Positions 11,321-21,725 of a stretch of 64,000 bases of DNA are shown piece after piece. How positions within the stretch are numbered: the first letter of the stretch is position 1; each line of letters begins with the position of its first letter. A model generated the notes under the pieces. That model was given only the letters and a program-made list of their open reading frames with translations. It was not told the DNA's origin and made no database searches. The DNA lies in NCBI RefSeq assembly GCF_018446385.1, contig NC_056005.1:95322984-95386983 (forward strand), read 5' to 3'. The DNA comes from Zingiber officinale (Eukaryota > Streptophyta > Magnoliopsida > Zingiberales > Zingiberaceae). The translations under genes were made by a program, and so were the position numbers.

Positions 11321-12337
11321 TGGCTGATTTTGGCTGGGAAAGCCTGATTTCAGCATCTTTAAACCTAATTTAGTCTAGATAACCTTTCCAAACCCCTAAA
11401 AATACATGTGTATACATAAAAAGGGTGTTTTCATGTGAAAACAAGGATGGATTGGTTAAAGAAGGCTAAGTTGAAGTTTAGGTTGAGGTTTGTTTCAGAT
11501 TTTGAATATTTGAACCTCAAAACTTCTACAATAGGGTTTCCTAAAGTTTTAGGGAATCCAGGTCATTGTTGGTGCAATGACAGAAGTTACCACCGTGTTT
11601 TTAGGGGGAGGGACTCTTTAAAGGCATGGAAATTATTTTTCATAAACCTTGGAAGGTGGTTAACCTTCCGTTAAGTGGATAATGCTCAAGGATGGGCATT
11701 TGTCTACATTGAGGAAGAATGTAGGGTTAAGGATAAATGAAGGGTATGAGACCTTCATTTGGGTCATTAGACCATGTTAATGCTCCAGAGCGAGCATTAT
11801 TTGAAAATGAAGGGAATGGGTCCTTCATTATCGTGTTGGTCACAACGAGTGAAGTTGTGAACAACGATGAGCAACTCTTCAGGGGGAGAGTTTTCAACAA
11901 TGGGGCATTTGTTGAAGAGTGCCCAAAATTGAGGCACGGGTTGATGTGTGCTCAAAGATGGGTTGATGTGTGCCAATAGGGGGAGAATGTGTGGTTTAAT
12001 TTAGACCTTCATTACCTATGGGGGAGGTCATAGGGGGAGAATGAAGGGAACCAACATTCATATCTTGGCATGAATGGAGTTAAGGCTATGGGATTAGCTT
12101 AACTCAGAATGGTCCAAACTTAAAGGTATTGTCAAACATCAAAAAGGGGGAGATTGTTGGTGCAATATCCCTTAGGTCAAGGTTGACTGGTTTGACCAAG
12201 CTTGAGTCTTGGTCATAGTTTCGATGTTTGACAATACATGTAGACACATGGACAATGCAGGTGCAGTTGTTCATATGGGGAGATTCTGATCAGGGACTGA
12301 TCAGTGTGAATGAAGAAGAGTCAAGTAGGTATACCTG

Positions 12338-12770
12338 ACTGGATGGAAATCCTGGTGAGTGAAGCCAGGTAAAAGTCCTAGTGAGTGAAGCTAGGCAGAT
12401 GGAAATCCTGGTGAGTGAAGCCAGGTGAAAGTCCTAGTGAGTGAAGCTAGGCAGATGGAAATCCTGGTGAGTGAAGCCAGGTGAAAGTCCTAGTGAGTGA
12501 AGCTAGGCAGATGGAAATCCTGGTGAGTGAAGCCAGGTGAAAGTCCTAGTGAGTGAAGCTAGGCAGATGGAAATCCTGGTGAGTGAAGCCAGGTGAAAGT
12601 CCTAGTGAGTGAAGCTAGGCAGTATGAAAATCCTGGTGAGTGAAGCCAGGTGAAAGTCCTAGTGAGTGAAGCTAGGCAGATGGAAATCCTGGTGAGTGAA
12701 GCCAGGTGAAAGACCTAGTGAGTGAAGCTAGGCAGATTGAAAACCCTAGTGAGTGAAGCTAGGTGAAAGT
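12338..12770 (+). repeat. Tandem hairpin array in LTR, about 54 bp unit
   Basis: About eight tandem units, each holding two stem-loops around the invariant loop TGAGTGAAG: CCTGGTGAGTGAAGCCAGG and CCTAGTGAGTGAAGCTAGG. The two versions differ at paired positions on both sides of the stem, so base pairing is kept. Confidence 0.9.
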
Positions 12771-12969
12771 CCAAGTAGGTCAAGAGAGTGACCGGATACT
12801 TGGCATGAAAGAAAAGTCTAAGTGGGTCAAAGGGATTGACCGGACACTTGGTGAGGGAGTCCTAGCAGGTCAAGGGAGTGACTAGATGCTAGGCATGACG
12901 TAACAACAGGTTAAGTTTGACCGGATGTTGGTTTGGGAGGTTTGGGACTTGGTTTTGGGCAAAAACCAA

Positions 12970-13225
12970 GCTCTGGATCGATCAGTGGATCGATCCAGAC
13001 CTTTCCCAGCGAACAGAAAGCCTCTGGATCGATCAGTGGATCGATCCAGACCTTTCCCAGCGAACAGAAAGCCTCTGGATCTATCAGTGGATCGATTGGG
13101 ACGTTGCTGCTTCGCGCGATAAGCGCTGGATCAATCTGTGGATCGATCCAGGCGTTTTTCCAGAGCACAGAGGCGCTCTGGATCGATCCGTGGATCGATC
13201 CAAAGCCTCCCCGATCGATTGGGAA
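12970..13225 (+). repeat. GATCGATC palindrome cluster in LTR copy 2
   Basis: Five palindromes of the type CTGGATCGATCAGTGGATCG plus mirror are spaced about 50-60 bp apart. The frames across it read as WIDPWIDP or LDRSVDRS in all phases and strands. They are a by-product of the palindromes, not proteins. Confidence 0.88.
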
Positions 13226-14589
13226 TAATCGAATCGATTGGGATCCGACCGTTGCGTCGTATTTGAGCCGGGTGCGAGCGTTGTCTTCGGTATCACTTCA
13301 CAGATTCATTTCAGATCTTCACCAGCTCCTCCACAACTCTTCTCAAGCTCGAGATCGCCAGTTCTTGAAGGTTCTTGGAGACTCTTCCAAGTCAAGAGGC
13401 GGATCAAAGCAAGAAGAAGAAACTAGGGTTAGGGTTTGTGCACTCATTATAAGCTTGTAAGCTTGTATTTCTTTACTACCCTTTCTTCTTCTTGTATTGA
13501 GTCTTGTAGGGCTTCTCCGCCCTTGGTAGTTACCATAAAGGAGAGTTTCATTAGTGGAGGGTGCGTGCATTGTGTGGATCCTTGGATTAGTCACATCCCT
13601 TGGAGGTGGATACCAAGTAAAATCCAAGTGTTAGCGTGTTTGTATTTGTTTCTTTGTATTTCCGTTGCGCATCCTTGAAGAAACAAGCAACGCCGAGCAA
13701 CGAGCACGCGAAGAGCTATTCCCCCCCCCCCCCCCCTCTAGCTACTTTTCGGTCCTAACAATTAGAAGGTGCCCCATCCTGTTGGTTGCTACTCGGAAAA
13801 CCTAGAGGTTCCACTGTACAAAAATTTTGTACAAAGGTCTGAACCTTTTCCTAGCTACCATGTGTTCTTTTAAATTAAATTTTGGATCGTCTGCGGAACT
13901 TAACACGTTTGATCCAAAACTTAATCTATTTGTTCTTTTAGGTTTTGACTTGGATCTCCTGCGGAACTTAACACGTTCGACCCAAGTCACCTTAAGTTAT
14001 TAATTCCATTAAATATTAATTTCCATAATTGATTCCCAGTACTGACGTGACGAGGCACATGGCCTTCTTGGATATGGGAGCAACCACCACCGACTAGACA
14101 AAACCTTTTATGGAAAGCTAATATTTAATTTACTAAAATAACTTTAGGTTAACCGAAAAGAACAATCAAATCACAAGGAAAAGAAAAACAAAAGAACACT
14201 ATATCGAAAACAAATTCGAAACTCTAGAATCGTATGCCTCTTGTATTTAGTATTATTTCCAAAAATAACTAGTATGATGCGGAAAGAAAAATACTAGTTA
14301 TACCTTTTAGAAAAACCTCTTGATCTTCTACCGTATTCCTCTTCTAACCTCGGACGTTGTGTGGGCAACGATCTTCCGAGATGAGAAACCACCAAAACAC
14401 CTTCTCCTTTCTTCAAATTTCGGCCAAGCACAAAGCTTCCAAAAGATGAAGATCTTTTCCACCAACCAAGCTCCAAGGGATGTAGGCTTTATTGTTGGTG
14501 CAATATCCCTCAGGTCAAGGTTGACCTGGGTAACCAAGCTGAGTCTTGGTTTGGGTTTAGATGTTTGACAATAAGATATTGATTGAAGA

Positions 14590-15150
14590 AGAGTCAAGTA
14601 GGTCAAGGTTGACTGGATACTTGACTGGGAAGTCCTAACTGGGATGTTAGGCAAAATGAAAGTCCTAGTGAGTGAAGCCAGGCAGATGGAAATCCTGGTG
14701 AGTGAAGCCAGGTGAAAGTCCTGGTGAGTGAAGCCAGGCAGAAGGAAATCCTGGTGAGTGAAGTCAGGTGAAAGTCCTAGTGAGTGAAGCTAGGCAGAAA
14801 GAAAGTCCTAGTGAGTGAAGCTAGGCAGATGGAAAACCCTAGTGAGTGAAGCTAGGTGAAAGTCCTGGTGAGTGAAGCCAGGCAAGGGAAAATCCAGATG
14901 GATCAAGGATGATCGGACATCTGGTGTTGGGAAGTCCAAGTAGGTCAAAGGATTGACTGGATACTTGGCATGAAAGAAAAGTCCAAGTAGGTCAAAGGGA
15001 TTGACCGGATACTTGGCACAGAGAAAAGTCCAAGTGGGTCAAAGGGATTGACCGGACACTTGGTAAGGGAGTCCTAGCAGGTCAAGGGAGTGACTAGATG
15101 CTAGGCATGACATACCAACAGGTCAAGGTTGACCGGATGTTGGTTTGGGA
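14590..15150 (+). repeat. Serial covarying hairpins in the 5' LTR
   Basis: Beside the GTGAGTGAAG hairpins there is a series of longer stem-loops on one plan: outer stem, GGTCA, short loop, TGACC, outer stem mirror. Outer stems seen are CAAGTA/TACTTG, CCAGATG/CATCTGG, CCAAGT/ACTTGG (three times), CCTAGCA/TGCTAGG and CCAACA/TGTTGG. The inner stem also switches in one unit (GATCA/TGATC). Pairing is kept while the sequence changes. Confidence 0.88.
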
Positions 15151-15183
15151 TATTTGGGACTTGGTTTTGGACAAAAACCAAGT

Positions 15184-15440
15184 GCTGGATCGATCCGTGG
15201 ATCGATCCAGCTCGATCGATCGGTGGATCGATCCGACTATTCCAATCGACGATCCACGGATCGATCCGTGGATCGATCCAGAGGTCATCGATCGGTGGAT
15301 CGATTGGGACGGTGCTGTATGTCGCGATAAGCCCTGGATCGATCCGTGGATCGATCCAGGCGCGTTTCCAGAGCACAGAGGCGCTCTGGATCGATCCGTG
15401 GATCGATCCAAAGCCTCCCCGATCGATTGGGAACATTCGA
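15184..15440 (+). repeat. GATCGATC palindrome cluster in the 5' LTR
   Basis: Palindromes such as CTGGATCGATCCGTGGATCG plus mirror. Order and spacing differ from the same place in the 3' LTR (20953-21205), although the rest of the two LTRs is nearly identical. Confidence 0.88.
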
Positions 15441-15966
15441 ATCGATCGGGATCCGACCGTTGGCGTCGTTTATAGCTGCAGGCGTTCGATGGCTGCGCAA
15501 GATCTTCTCCGATTCACTCCAGAGCTCTCGCCTACTCCTCCACAGCGCTCACAAAGCTCAGATCGCCAGTTCTTGAAGGATCTTGGAAGCTCTCCAAGTC
15601 AAGAGGCGGATCAAAGGCAAGAAGAGAAGCTAGGGTTAGGGTTTTCTGTACTCATTGTAAGCTTTGCGCTTGTATTTTGTTTCCCTTTCCTTTCTTCTTG
15701 TACTGAGAGTCTTGTAGGGCTTCTCCGCCCTCGGTAGTTACCGAAAAGGAGTGTTTTCATAGTGGAGGGTGCGTGCGTGGTGTGGATCCTTGGACTAGTC
15801 ACCTCTTGTGAGGTGGATACCAAGTAAACCAACCGTGTTAGCGTTGTTGTATTTGTTTCTGTATTTTCCGCTGCATATTCTTGAAGAAACAAGCAACGCC
15901 GAGCACCGAGCGAACGCGACGAGCTATTCACCCCCCCCCCCTCTAGCTACTTTTGGTCCTAACAAG

Positions 15967-15978
15967 TGGTATCAGAGC
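15967..15978 (+). other. Primer-binding site (initiator tRNA-Met)
   Basis: TGGTATCAGAGC lies two bases after the 5' LTR and is complementary to the 3' end of plant initiator tRNA-Met, the usual primer for copia-type minus-strand synthesis. Confidence 0.92.
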
Positions 15979-16097
15979 GAGGTCGCTCTTCACCGGAATC
16001 ATCGCCGGAAGGGTCAAGTACAACAAGAAAAGCTAGAGGGTGAAGAAGTTGGAGCAAATTCATCAAAGTCAAAGAATTCAAGAAGCTCAACTTCAAG

Positions 16098-17837
16098 ATG
16101 CAATTCCAAGATGGACTTGGATTTGATACAAGGGTGGCTCCACCATACACTTCTACAAGTTTCGATTCTTGGAAATCAAGAATCGAAAATTTTCTTATGA
16201 TGGAGATAGAGCAATGGTTTGCTCTAATGGAAGGCTTCAAAGCTCCAACAAACTCCAAGGGCAAGCTTCTAAAGAAAAGCAGATGGAGCTCAGAGCAAAT
16301 TCAAAGGGGCGAGGTAAATGACAAAGTGACCAAGCTTCTGGTCAACTTATTGCCTAGCCACATCTTGGCTCGAGTTGGAGAGTTCGAAGATGCCAAGGAG
16401 CTTTGGAGCAAATTGGCCAAGCTTCATGAAGAGATCCCCTCCACTGTACAAGATCATGAAGAATCCAAAGAGGGTGACTCTTTGGAGCAAGACCAAGAGG
16501 AGGACCCCGAGGTTGAGAGATACTCAACCTCCGAAGAAGAGGAAATCCAAGAAGCTTCATCCTCAAGGGAATGCACCGAAGGGAACAAGGAGGGAGCATA
16601 CTCCTTGTTTCACATTCAAAATGATGAAGCCTCCACCTCTAGGATTGAGGGGAAGCAATTCTTGGTGACGCCGGATCAAGAAGAAGGAGAAGCTTCTACA
16701 TCCGGGTCAAGTGAAGAAGAAGAAGATTGTGCCACCTCCGAAATTCAAGAAATATCAAATGGAGGAGCAAGTGTCATCCCTATACAAGAAGGTATAAATG
16801 TTTCAATTAATAATAAAAATCATATAATATGTTTTGAGTGTAGGGAACATGGGCACTATAAGAGCAAGTGTCCCAACTTGGCCAAGAAGAAGGGCCAAGT
16901 GGCACAAAAGGGCAAGGAGAAGCCCAAGGAGACCACCCCCGGGACAAAGAAGAGCAAGGAGCACATTGTGTGCTTCTTGTGTCAACAAAAAGGGCATTAC
17001 CGAAGTCAATGCCCCAAGGGGAAGAAGATGGTCAAGGCTCAAGGAGGCACTAGTCAAGGGGGAGCCTCCAAGGTAAAAAGGAAGGTAACTTTCATTGAGC
17101 CTATTCCCTTGCAAAATGGTAAAAAGCATGCTAGGTCAAATTTTTATCATTTTAATGCGATTTACCATAAGAATAGGAAGCATGAGGGCCTTAAGGAAAA
17201 ACATGTGGCCCTACATGCCAAAACTACCCAACCTAAGGTTAGGAAGGTAGATAGACACTTGGGCAATAACTCTAAAGATTTTAGATACAAGCCCAACAAC
17301 AAATATGCTCATGAATCAAATGAAAAATCTAAAACTAAGGACTTAGTGATAGAAAATCAAGTCTTGAGGTCAAGACTTGATAAAATGGAAAAGACCCTAA
17401 AAAGGATGGAAAATATCCTATTAGGGCAAGATGAGCATAGCCTAGGTCTAGGAGCACAAAGGTCATCTAATGGCCATAGAGGTTTGGGATACAAACAAAA
17501 GGCTAAGAAGGATGTGCCCTCTTACCATAGAGTTCCATATAGTTATGGAACAAACCCTAGGTCTAGTGGTCAAGCCAAAAATACTAGGGAAGTCATCCCT
17601 AAGAGTATTTTTGCAATAAATGTGACTAAGACTTCTAAGAAGTCTAAGAAAGTCACAAACAAGGTCACAAGGGAGGTTATCCCTAGAGTTGACCTAGAAA
17701 ATGTGACCAAGACTTCTAAGAAGCCCAACAAGGTCACAAGGAAGGTATCTAGGGAAGTTATCCCTAGTGAGTACCTAGAGCATCCAATGAGCACCAATAG
17801 GTGTTGGGTTCCTAGGAGCATCTTCTCTACCCCATAG
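16098..17837 (+). CDS. Retrotransposon Gag with two zinc knuckles
   Basis: A 579-residue structural protein that would form the virus-like particle and bind element RNA. Residues 1-115 resemble the copia-type gag N-terminal (UBN2/DUF4219-like) region: a tryptophan-containing start (SFDSWKSRIENFL) and an ELWSKLAKLHEEI helix near 101-113. Residues 120-210 are strongly acidic. Two CX2CX4HX4C zinc knuckles follow: C245, C248, H253, C258 and C292, C295, H300, C305. A possible coiled coil lies near 420-445 and a lysine-rich repetitive tail near 510-560. The C terminus CWVPRSIFSTP looks like the junction where protease would begin in an autonomous relative, but the frame stops there. The start at 16098 is the first ATG of this frame, 120 bp past the PBS. 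The frame is fully open, so it may be expressed. Confidence 0.88.
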   Translation: MQFQDGLGFDTRVAPPYTSTSFDSWKSRIENFLMMEIEQWFALMEGFKAPTNSKGKLLKKSRWSSEQIQRGEVNDKVTKLLVNLLPSHILARVGEFEDAKELWSKLAKLHEEIPSTVQDHEESKEGDSLEQDQEEDPEVERYSTSEEEEIQEASSSRECTEGNKEGAYSLFHIQNDEASTSRIEGKQFLVTPDQEEGEASTSGSSEEEEDCATSEIQEISNGGASVIPIQEGINVSINNKNHIICFECREHGHYKSKCPNLAKKKGQVAQKGKEKPKETTPGTKKSKEHIVCFLCQQKGHYRSQCPKGKKMVKAQGGTSQGGASKVKRKVTFIEPIPLQNGKKHARSNFYHFNAIYHKNRKHEGLKEKHVALHAKTTQPKVRKVDRHLGNNSKDFRYKPNNKYAHESNEKSKTKDLVIENQVLRSRLDKMEKTLKRMENILLGQDEHSLGLGAQRSSNGHRGLGYKQKAKKDVPSYHRVPYSYGTNPRSSGQAKNTREVIPKSIFAINVTKTSKKSKKVTNKVTREVIPRVDLENVTKTSKKPNKVTRKVSREVIPSEYLEHPMSTNRCWVPRSIFSTP

Positions 17838-20248
17838 ATGGGTTAGAGAGTGTCAACTCCGATTAGAAGGGTAGTTAACCCAACTTTGAGGAAATTGACA
17901 CTCAAGGAGCATTTTCAAGGTTTTTGTTAACATTTGAAAATGAAATGGAATTATTTACTCCTTGAAAGAGTAAAATGTGCCAAATTGGAGAAGTATTGAT
18001 TTTATTTTAAAGTGGCACAAATTTGAGAAAACACAAGAACTACCAAGTTGGGATTTTGGTATGTTCTTAGGAAATTAAAGGCAAACTAAGCCTTAATTTA
18101 AAAGTGCTACTCTTGTGGAAAAATGGAATATGCCAACATTTGAGGACATATTTATTCTCAATTGGCATACATTAAATCAAGGTAATTAGAAATGCCAAAT
18201 TTAGGCTTTGGCATTCTCTTGTAGCATTTTAGGGCAATCTAGGTTTAAGGTGTAAGTTTAGCTAAGATTTTAAGGATACTTAGATAGCTAATCTAGGTAT
18301 ATTTTATTTATGCTAAACCTTGCCATGATTGTTTGCTCATAATATGCCATGACATCATATTTTATCTTATTTGTATTTTGCATTCATGACTTATCATGAA
18401 AAATACAAAAATACCATGTCATGCCATACATACATCATGTAGTTATAGGAATCTTTCTTTTGAAAGCTGTTTTCTTTTGATGTATGTCATAACATAATCA
18501 TGCATTAAGTTTAATTCCTTGTAATTAAGGACAAATGGCATCTAACGACACTTATTGACAAGTGACATCCTAGGTGGATGCCTAATATTTCTAAAATGCC
18601 TAGATAAATATGCATGATCCCTAGATTAGGGCAAAACCAAAATCTACATCTCACAAAGACTATAAGGTGACTTGTATGTGTTTTAGTGCACATTAGATAC
18701 AAGTGAGATGTTAGGATGATGAACAAAACTCAAGATGTTGATTTAGTGCATTCTTTTGAGTTTTAGATTCATCAAAACACATAGTTATGTGTTTTCCCAT
18801 CATTGGGAAAACTAATGTACAAGTCATGTGCATTATGCCCAAGGAACATGATGGGATATTGGTTTTGAAAATGTTTTTAAAATGTTTTTGGAAAACCTTG
18901 GTGAAGGCTATCTTTTGATAGTAATCACCATTGAATAATTAGACACAAACTTGAAGAAAAACACTAAAGTTTTTGCAAGTTTTCAAGTTTGTGTCAATCT
19001 TTGAAAATATGATATATTTTCATAGAAAGCTATTTTTCCATGATTAAGTATGCCCTAAATAATGTCTACACGAAATTTCATAATTTTTGGATTTTTGTAG
19101 AATTTTCTAAGGGTTTCTGAAGTTGACTGAAATGGAATTTCAGCAACTATCAAAGCTCCGATCGATCCATGGATCGATTGGAGTTCCTGAATCGATCCAT
19201 GGATCGATTCAAACGGCAATTCCCGCGAGCAGAAGCTCGCTGGATCGATCAGCCGATCGATCCAGGGAGTCTGAATCGATCCGTGGATCGATTCAGAAAG
19301 GTTCAATCGATTGGAACCCAACTCCAATCGATCCAAGTTGCTGATTTTGGCTGGGAAGGCCTAATTTCAGCATCTTTGAACCTCTTTGAGTCTAGGTAAC
19401 CATTCCAAACCCCTTAAATACATTTGTATACATACAAAGGGTGTTTTCATGTTGAAAACAAGGATGGATTGGTTAACGACGACTAAGTAGAAGTTTAGGT
19501 TGAGGTTGTTTCAAATTTTGAATATTTGAACCTCAAAACTTCTAAATTTGGGTTTCCTAATGTTTTAGGGATTCCAAGTCATTGTTGGTGCAATGACAGA
19601 AGTTACCACCATGTCTTTAGGGGGAGGGACTCTTTAAAGACATGAAAGTTATTTTTCATGAACCTTGGAAGGTGGTTAACCTTCTGTTGTGAACTTGCTC
19701 AAGGTTGAGCATTTAAACTTGAAATGGGGAGAAATGGGGAGTGGATATCCTCATTATTTCAAGTGGACACTCATGTGGTAGATAATGCTCAAGGTTGGGT
19801 AGTTGTCTACATTGAGGGAGAAGTTAAGGATAAATGAAGGGTATGGGACCTTCATTATCGTGTTGATCACAACGAGTGATGTTGTGAACAACGATGAGCA
19901 ACTCTTCAGGGGGAGAGTCTTCAACAAATGGATTTGTTGAAGTGTGCCCAGAATTGGAGCATGGGTTGATGTGTGTCCAACGATGGGTTGATGTGTGCCA
20001 ATAGGGGGAGAATGTATGGTTAAGATTAGTCCTTCATTACCTATGGGAAGGTCATAGGGGGAGAATGAAAGGACTCATGAAAGGGAGTAAGTTAGGCTTT
20101 CATTACCTAGAGGGAGTTTGCCCTCTTAGGGGGAGAATGAAGAGCTTAATTTATGCTTTCATTACCTAGTGGCATGAAGAAGGAGGCTATGGGATTAGCC
20201 TAACTTACATATGGGATTGTAAGTGTTATTGTGGTATTGTCAAACATC
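17838..20248 (+). mobile_element. Non-coding internal region of gag-only element
   Basis: 2.4 kb between gag and the PPT with no pol-like domain in any frame. It is collinear with copy 2. It contains a palindrome cluster at 19158-19335 and repeated GGGGGAGAATG purine blocks (about 19998, 20056 and 20130) before the true PPT. Confidence 0.8.
19158..19335 (+). repeat. GATCGATC palindrome cluster (internal, complete copy)
   Basis: Palindromes CCGATCGATCCATGGATCG, TGAATCGATCCATGGATCGA and similar, each closed by a different self-complementary flank. It is the counterpart of 11138-11320. Confidence 0.85.
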
Positions 20249-20262
20249 AAAAAGGGGGAGAT
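20249..20262 (+). other. Polypurine tract
   Basis: AAAAAGGGGGAGAT immediately upstream of the 3' LTR is the expected plus-strand primer site of the element. The same tract precedes the LTR of copy 2 at 12155. Confidence 0.88.
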
Positions 20263-21725
20263 TGTTGGTGCAATATCCCTCAGGTCAAGGTTGACCTGGG
20301 TAACCAAGCTGAGTCTTGGTTTGGGTTTAGATGTTTGACAATAAGATATTGATTGAAGAAGAGTCAAGTAGGTCAAGGTTGACTGGATACTTGACTGGGA
20401 AGTCCTAACTGGGATGTTAGGCAAAATGAAAGTCCTAGTGAGTGAAGCCAGGCAGATGGAAATCCTGGTGAGTGAAGCCAGGTGAAAGTCCTGGTGAGTG
20501 AAGCCAGGCAGAAGGAAATCCTGGTGAGTGAAGCCAGGTGAAAGTCCTAGTGAGTGAAGCTAGGCAGAAAGAAAGTCCTAGTGAGTGAAGCTAGGCAGAT
20601 GGAAAACCCTAGTGAGTGAAGCTAGGTGAAAGTCCTGGTGAGTGAAGCCAGGCAAGGGAAAATCCAGATGGATCAAGGATGATCGGACATCTGGTGTTGG
20701 GAAGTCCAAGTAGGTCAAAGGATTGACTGGATACTTGGCATGAAAGAAAAGTCCAAGTAGGTCAAAGGGATTGACCGGATACTTGGCACAGAGAAAAGTC
20801 CAAGTGGGTCAAAGGGATTGACCGGACACTTGGTAAGGGAGTCCTAGCAGGTCAAGGGAGTGACTAGATGCTAGGCATGACATACCAACAGGTCAAGGTT
20901 GACCGGATGTTGGTTTGGGATATTTGGGACTTGGTTTTGGACAAAAACCAAGTGCTGGATCGATCCGTGGATCGATCCAGGCTCTGGATCGATCAGTGGA
21001 TCGATCCAGACCTGTCCCAGCGAACAGAGAGCTTCTGGATCGATCCGTGGATCGATCCAGAGGTCCCAATCGATCAGTGGATCGATTGGGACGCGGCTGC
21101 TTCGCGCGATAAGCGCTGGATCGATCCGTGGATCGCTTCGCGCGATAAGCGCTGGATCGATCCGTGGATCGATCCAAAGCCTCCCCGATCGATTGGGAAC
21201 ATTCGAATCGATCGGGATCCGACCGTTGGCGTCGTTTATAGTTGCAGGCGTTCGATGGCTGCGCAAGATCTTCTCCGATTCACTCCAGAGCTCTCGCCTA
21301 CTCCTCCACAGCGCTCACAAAGCTCAGATCGCCAGTTCTTGAAGGATCTTGGAAGCTCTCCAAGTCAAGAGGCGGATCAAAGGCAAGAAGAGAAGCTAGG
21401 GTTAGGGTTTTCTGTACTCATTGTAAGCTTTGCGCTTGTATTTTGTTTCCCTTTCCTTTCTTCTTGTACTGAGAGTCTTGTAGGGCTTCTCCGCCCTCGG
21501 TAGTTACCGAAAAGGAGTGTTTTTATAGTGGAGGGTGCGTGCGTGGTGTGGATCCTTGGACTAGTCACCTCTTGTGAGGTGGATACCAAGTAAACCAACC
21601 GTGTTAGCGTTGTTGTATTTGTTTCTGTATTTTCCGCTGCATATTCTTGAAGAAACAAGCAACGCCGAGCACCGAGCGAACGCGACGAGCTATTCACCCC
21701 CCTCTAGCTACTTTTGGTCCTAACA
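20263..21725 (+). mobile_element. 3' LTR of gag-only element
   Basis: 1,463 bp. By eye I found only a few single-base differences from the 5' LTR outside the palindrome cluster (for example near 14766, 15477 and 15752 of the 5' LTR). The cluster at 20953-21205 has a different unit order and a local duplication around GCGCGATAAGCGCTGG, and the C run is 6 bases rather than 11. Confidence 0.9.

Larger units (their letters stand above)
9694..12154 (+). mobile_element. Non-coding internal region of gag-only element copy 2
   Basis: About 2.5 kb of AT-rich internal DNA without pol-like frames. It is collinear with 17838-20262 of the complete copy. GGGGGAG purine blocks recur (for example about 11973, 12024 and 12145), the last one directly before the 3' LTR. 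The short frames seen here (11104-11373, 11435-11674, 11737-11979) match no retroelement domain. Confidence 0.7.
8229..13760 (+). mobile_element. 5'-truncated gag-only LTR retrotransposon (copy 2)
   Basis: It shares gag, a long non-coding internal region and a 3' LTR with the complete copy at 14493-21725. The 5' LTR, PBS and first third of gag are missing. It ends in GGTCCTAACA at 13760. No protease, integrase or RT frame lies between gag and the 3' LTR, as in the complete copy. It is more diverged from the complete copy than that copy's two LTRs are from each other, so it is an independent insertion. Confidence 0.8.
12155..13760 (+). mobile_element. 3' LTR of gag-only element copy 2
   Basis: A 1,606-bp LTR starting TGTTGGTGCAATATCCC and ending GGTCCTAACA, preceded by the purine tract AAAAAGGGGGAGAT. 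It holds an array of GTGAGTGAAG hairpins (12338-12770), a series of longer hairpins (12770-12935), the palindrome cluster (12970-13225) and a 16-base C run (13721-13736) just before its end. Confidence 0.88.
14493..15964 (+). mobile_element. 5' LTR of gag-only element
   Basis: 1,472 bp, TGTTGGTGCAATATCCC...GGTCCTAACA. Order of parts: GTGAGTGAAG hairpin array (14655-14893), serial long hairpins (14590-14640 and 14895-15150), GATCGATC palindromes (15184-15440), then a plain segment and an 11-base C run near 15931-15941. The PBS follows after two bases. Confidence 0.9.
14493..21725 (+). mobile_element. Complete gag-only LTR retrotransposon (TR-GAG type)
   Basis: A 7.2-kb element with two LTRs (14493-15964 and 20263-21725), an initiator-tRNA-Met PBS, a single gag frame, a PPT, and no protease, integrase or reverse transcriptase. 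This is the layout described for terminal-repeat retrotransposons with a GAG domain (TR-GAG), which must borrow pol from an autonomous relative. Flanks TTTAT (14488-14492) and TTTCT (21726-21730) look like a target duplication with one mismatch. The LTRs are almost identical outside the palindrome cluster, so the insertion is recent. It sits inside a solo LTR in the opposite orientation. Confidence 0.87.

Noticed and set aside
12338-12770. Regular repeat array resembling a CRISPR locus
   Set aside because: The sequence is plant LTR DNA. Units are contiguous without unique spacers and there are no cas genes.
12911-13460. Several overlapping frames on both strands reading WIDPWIDP, LDRSVDRS or GSISGSIQ
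   Set aside because: They arise in every phase from GATCGATC palindromes. They differ between copies and lack any conserved start, so they are not proteins.
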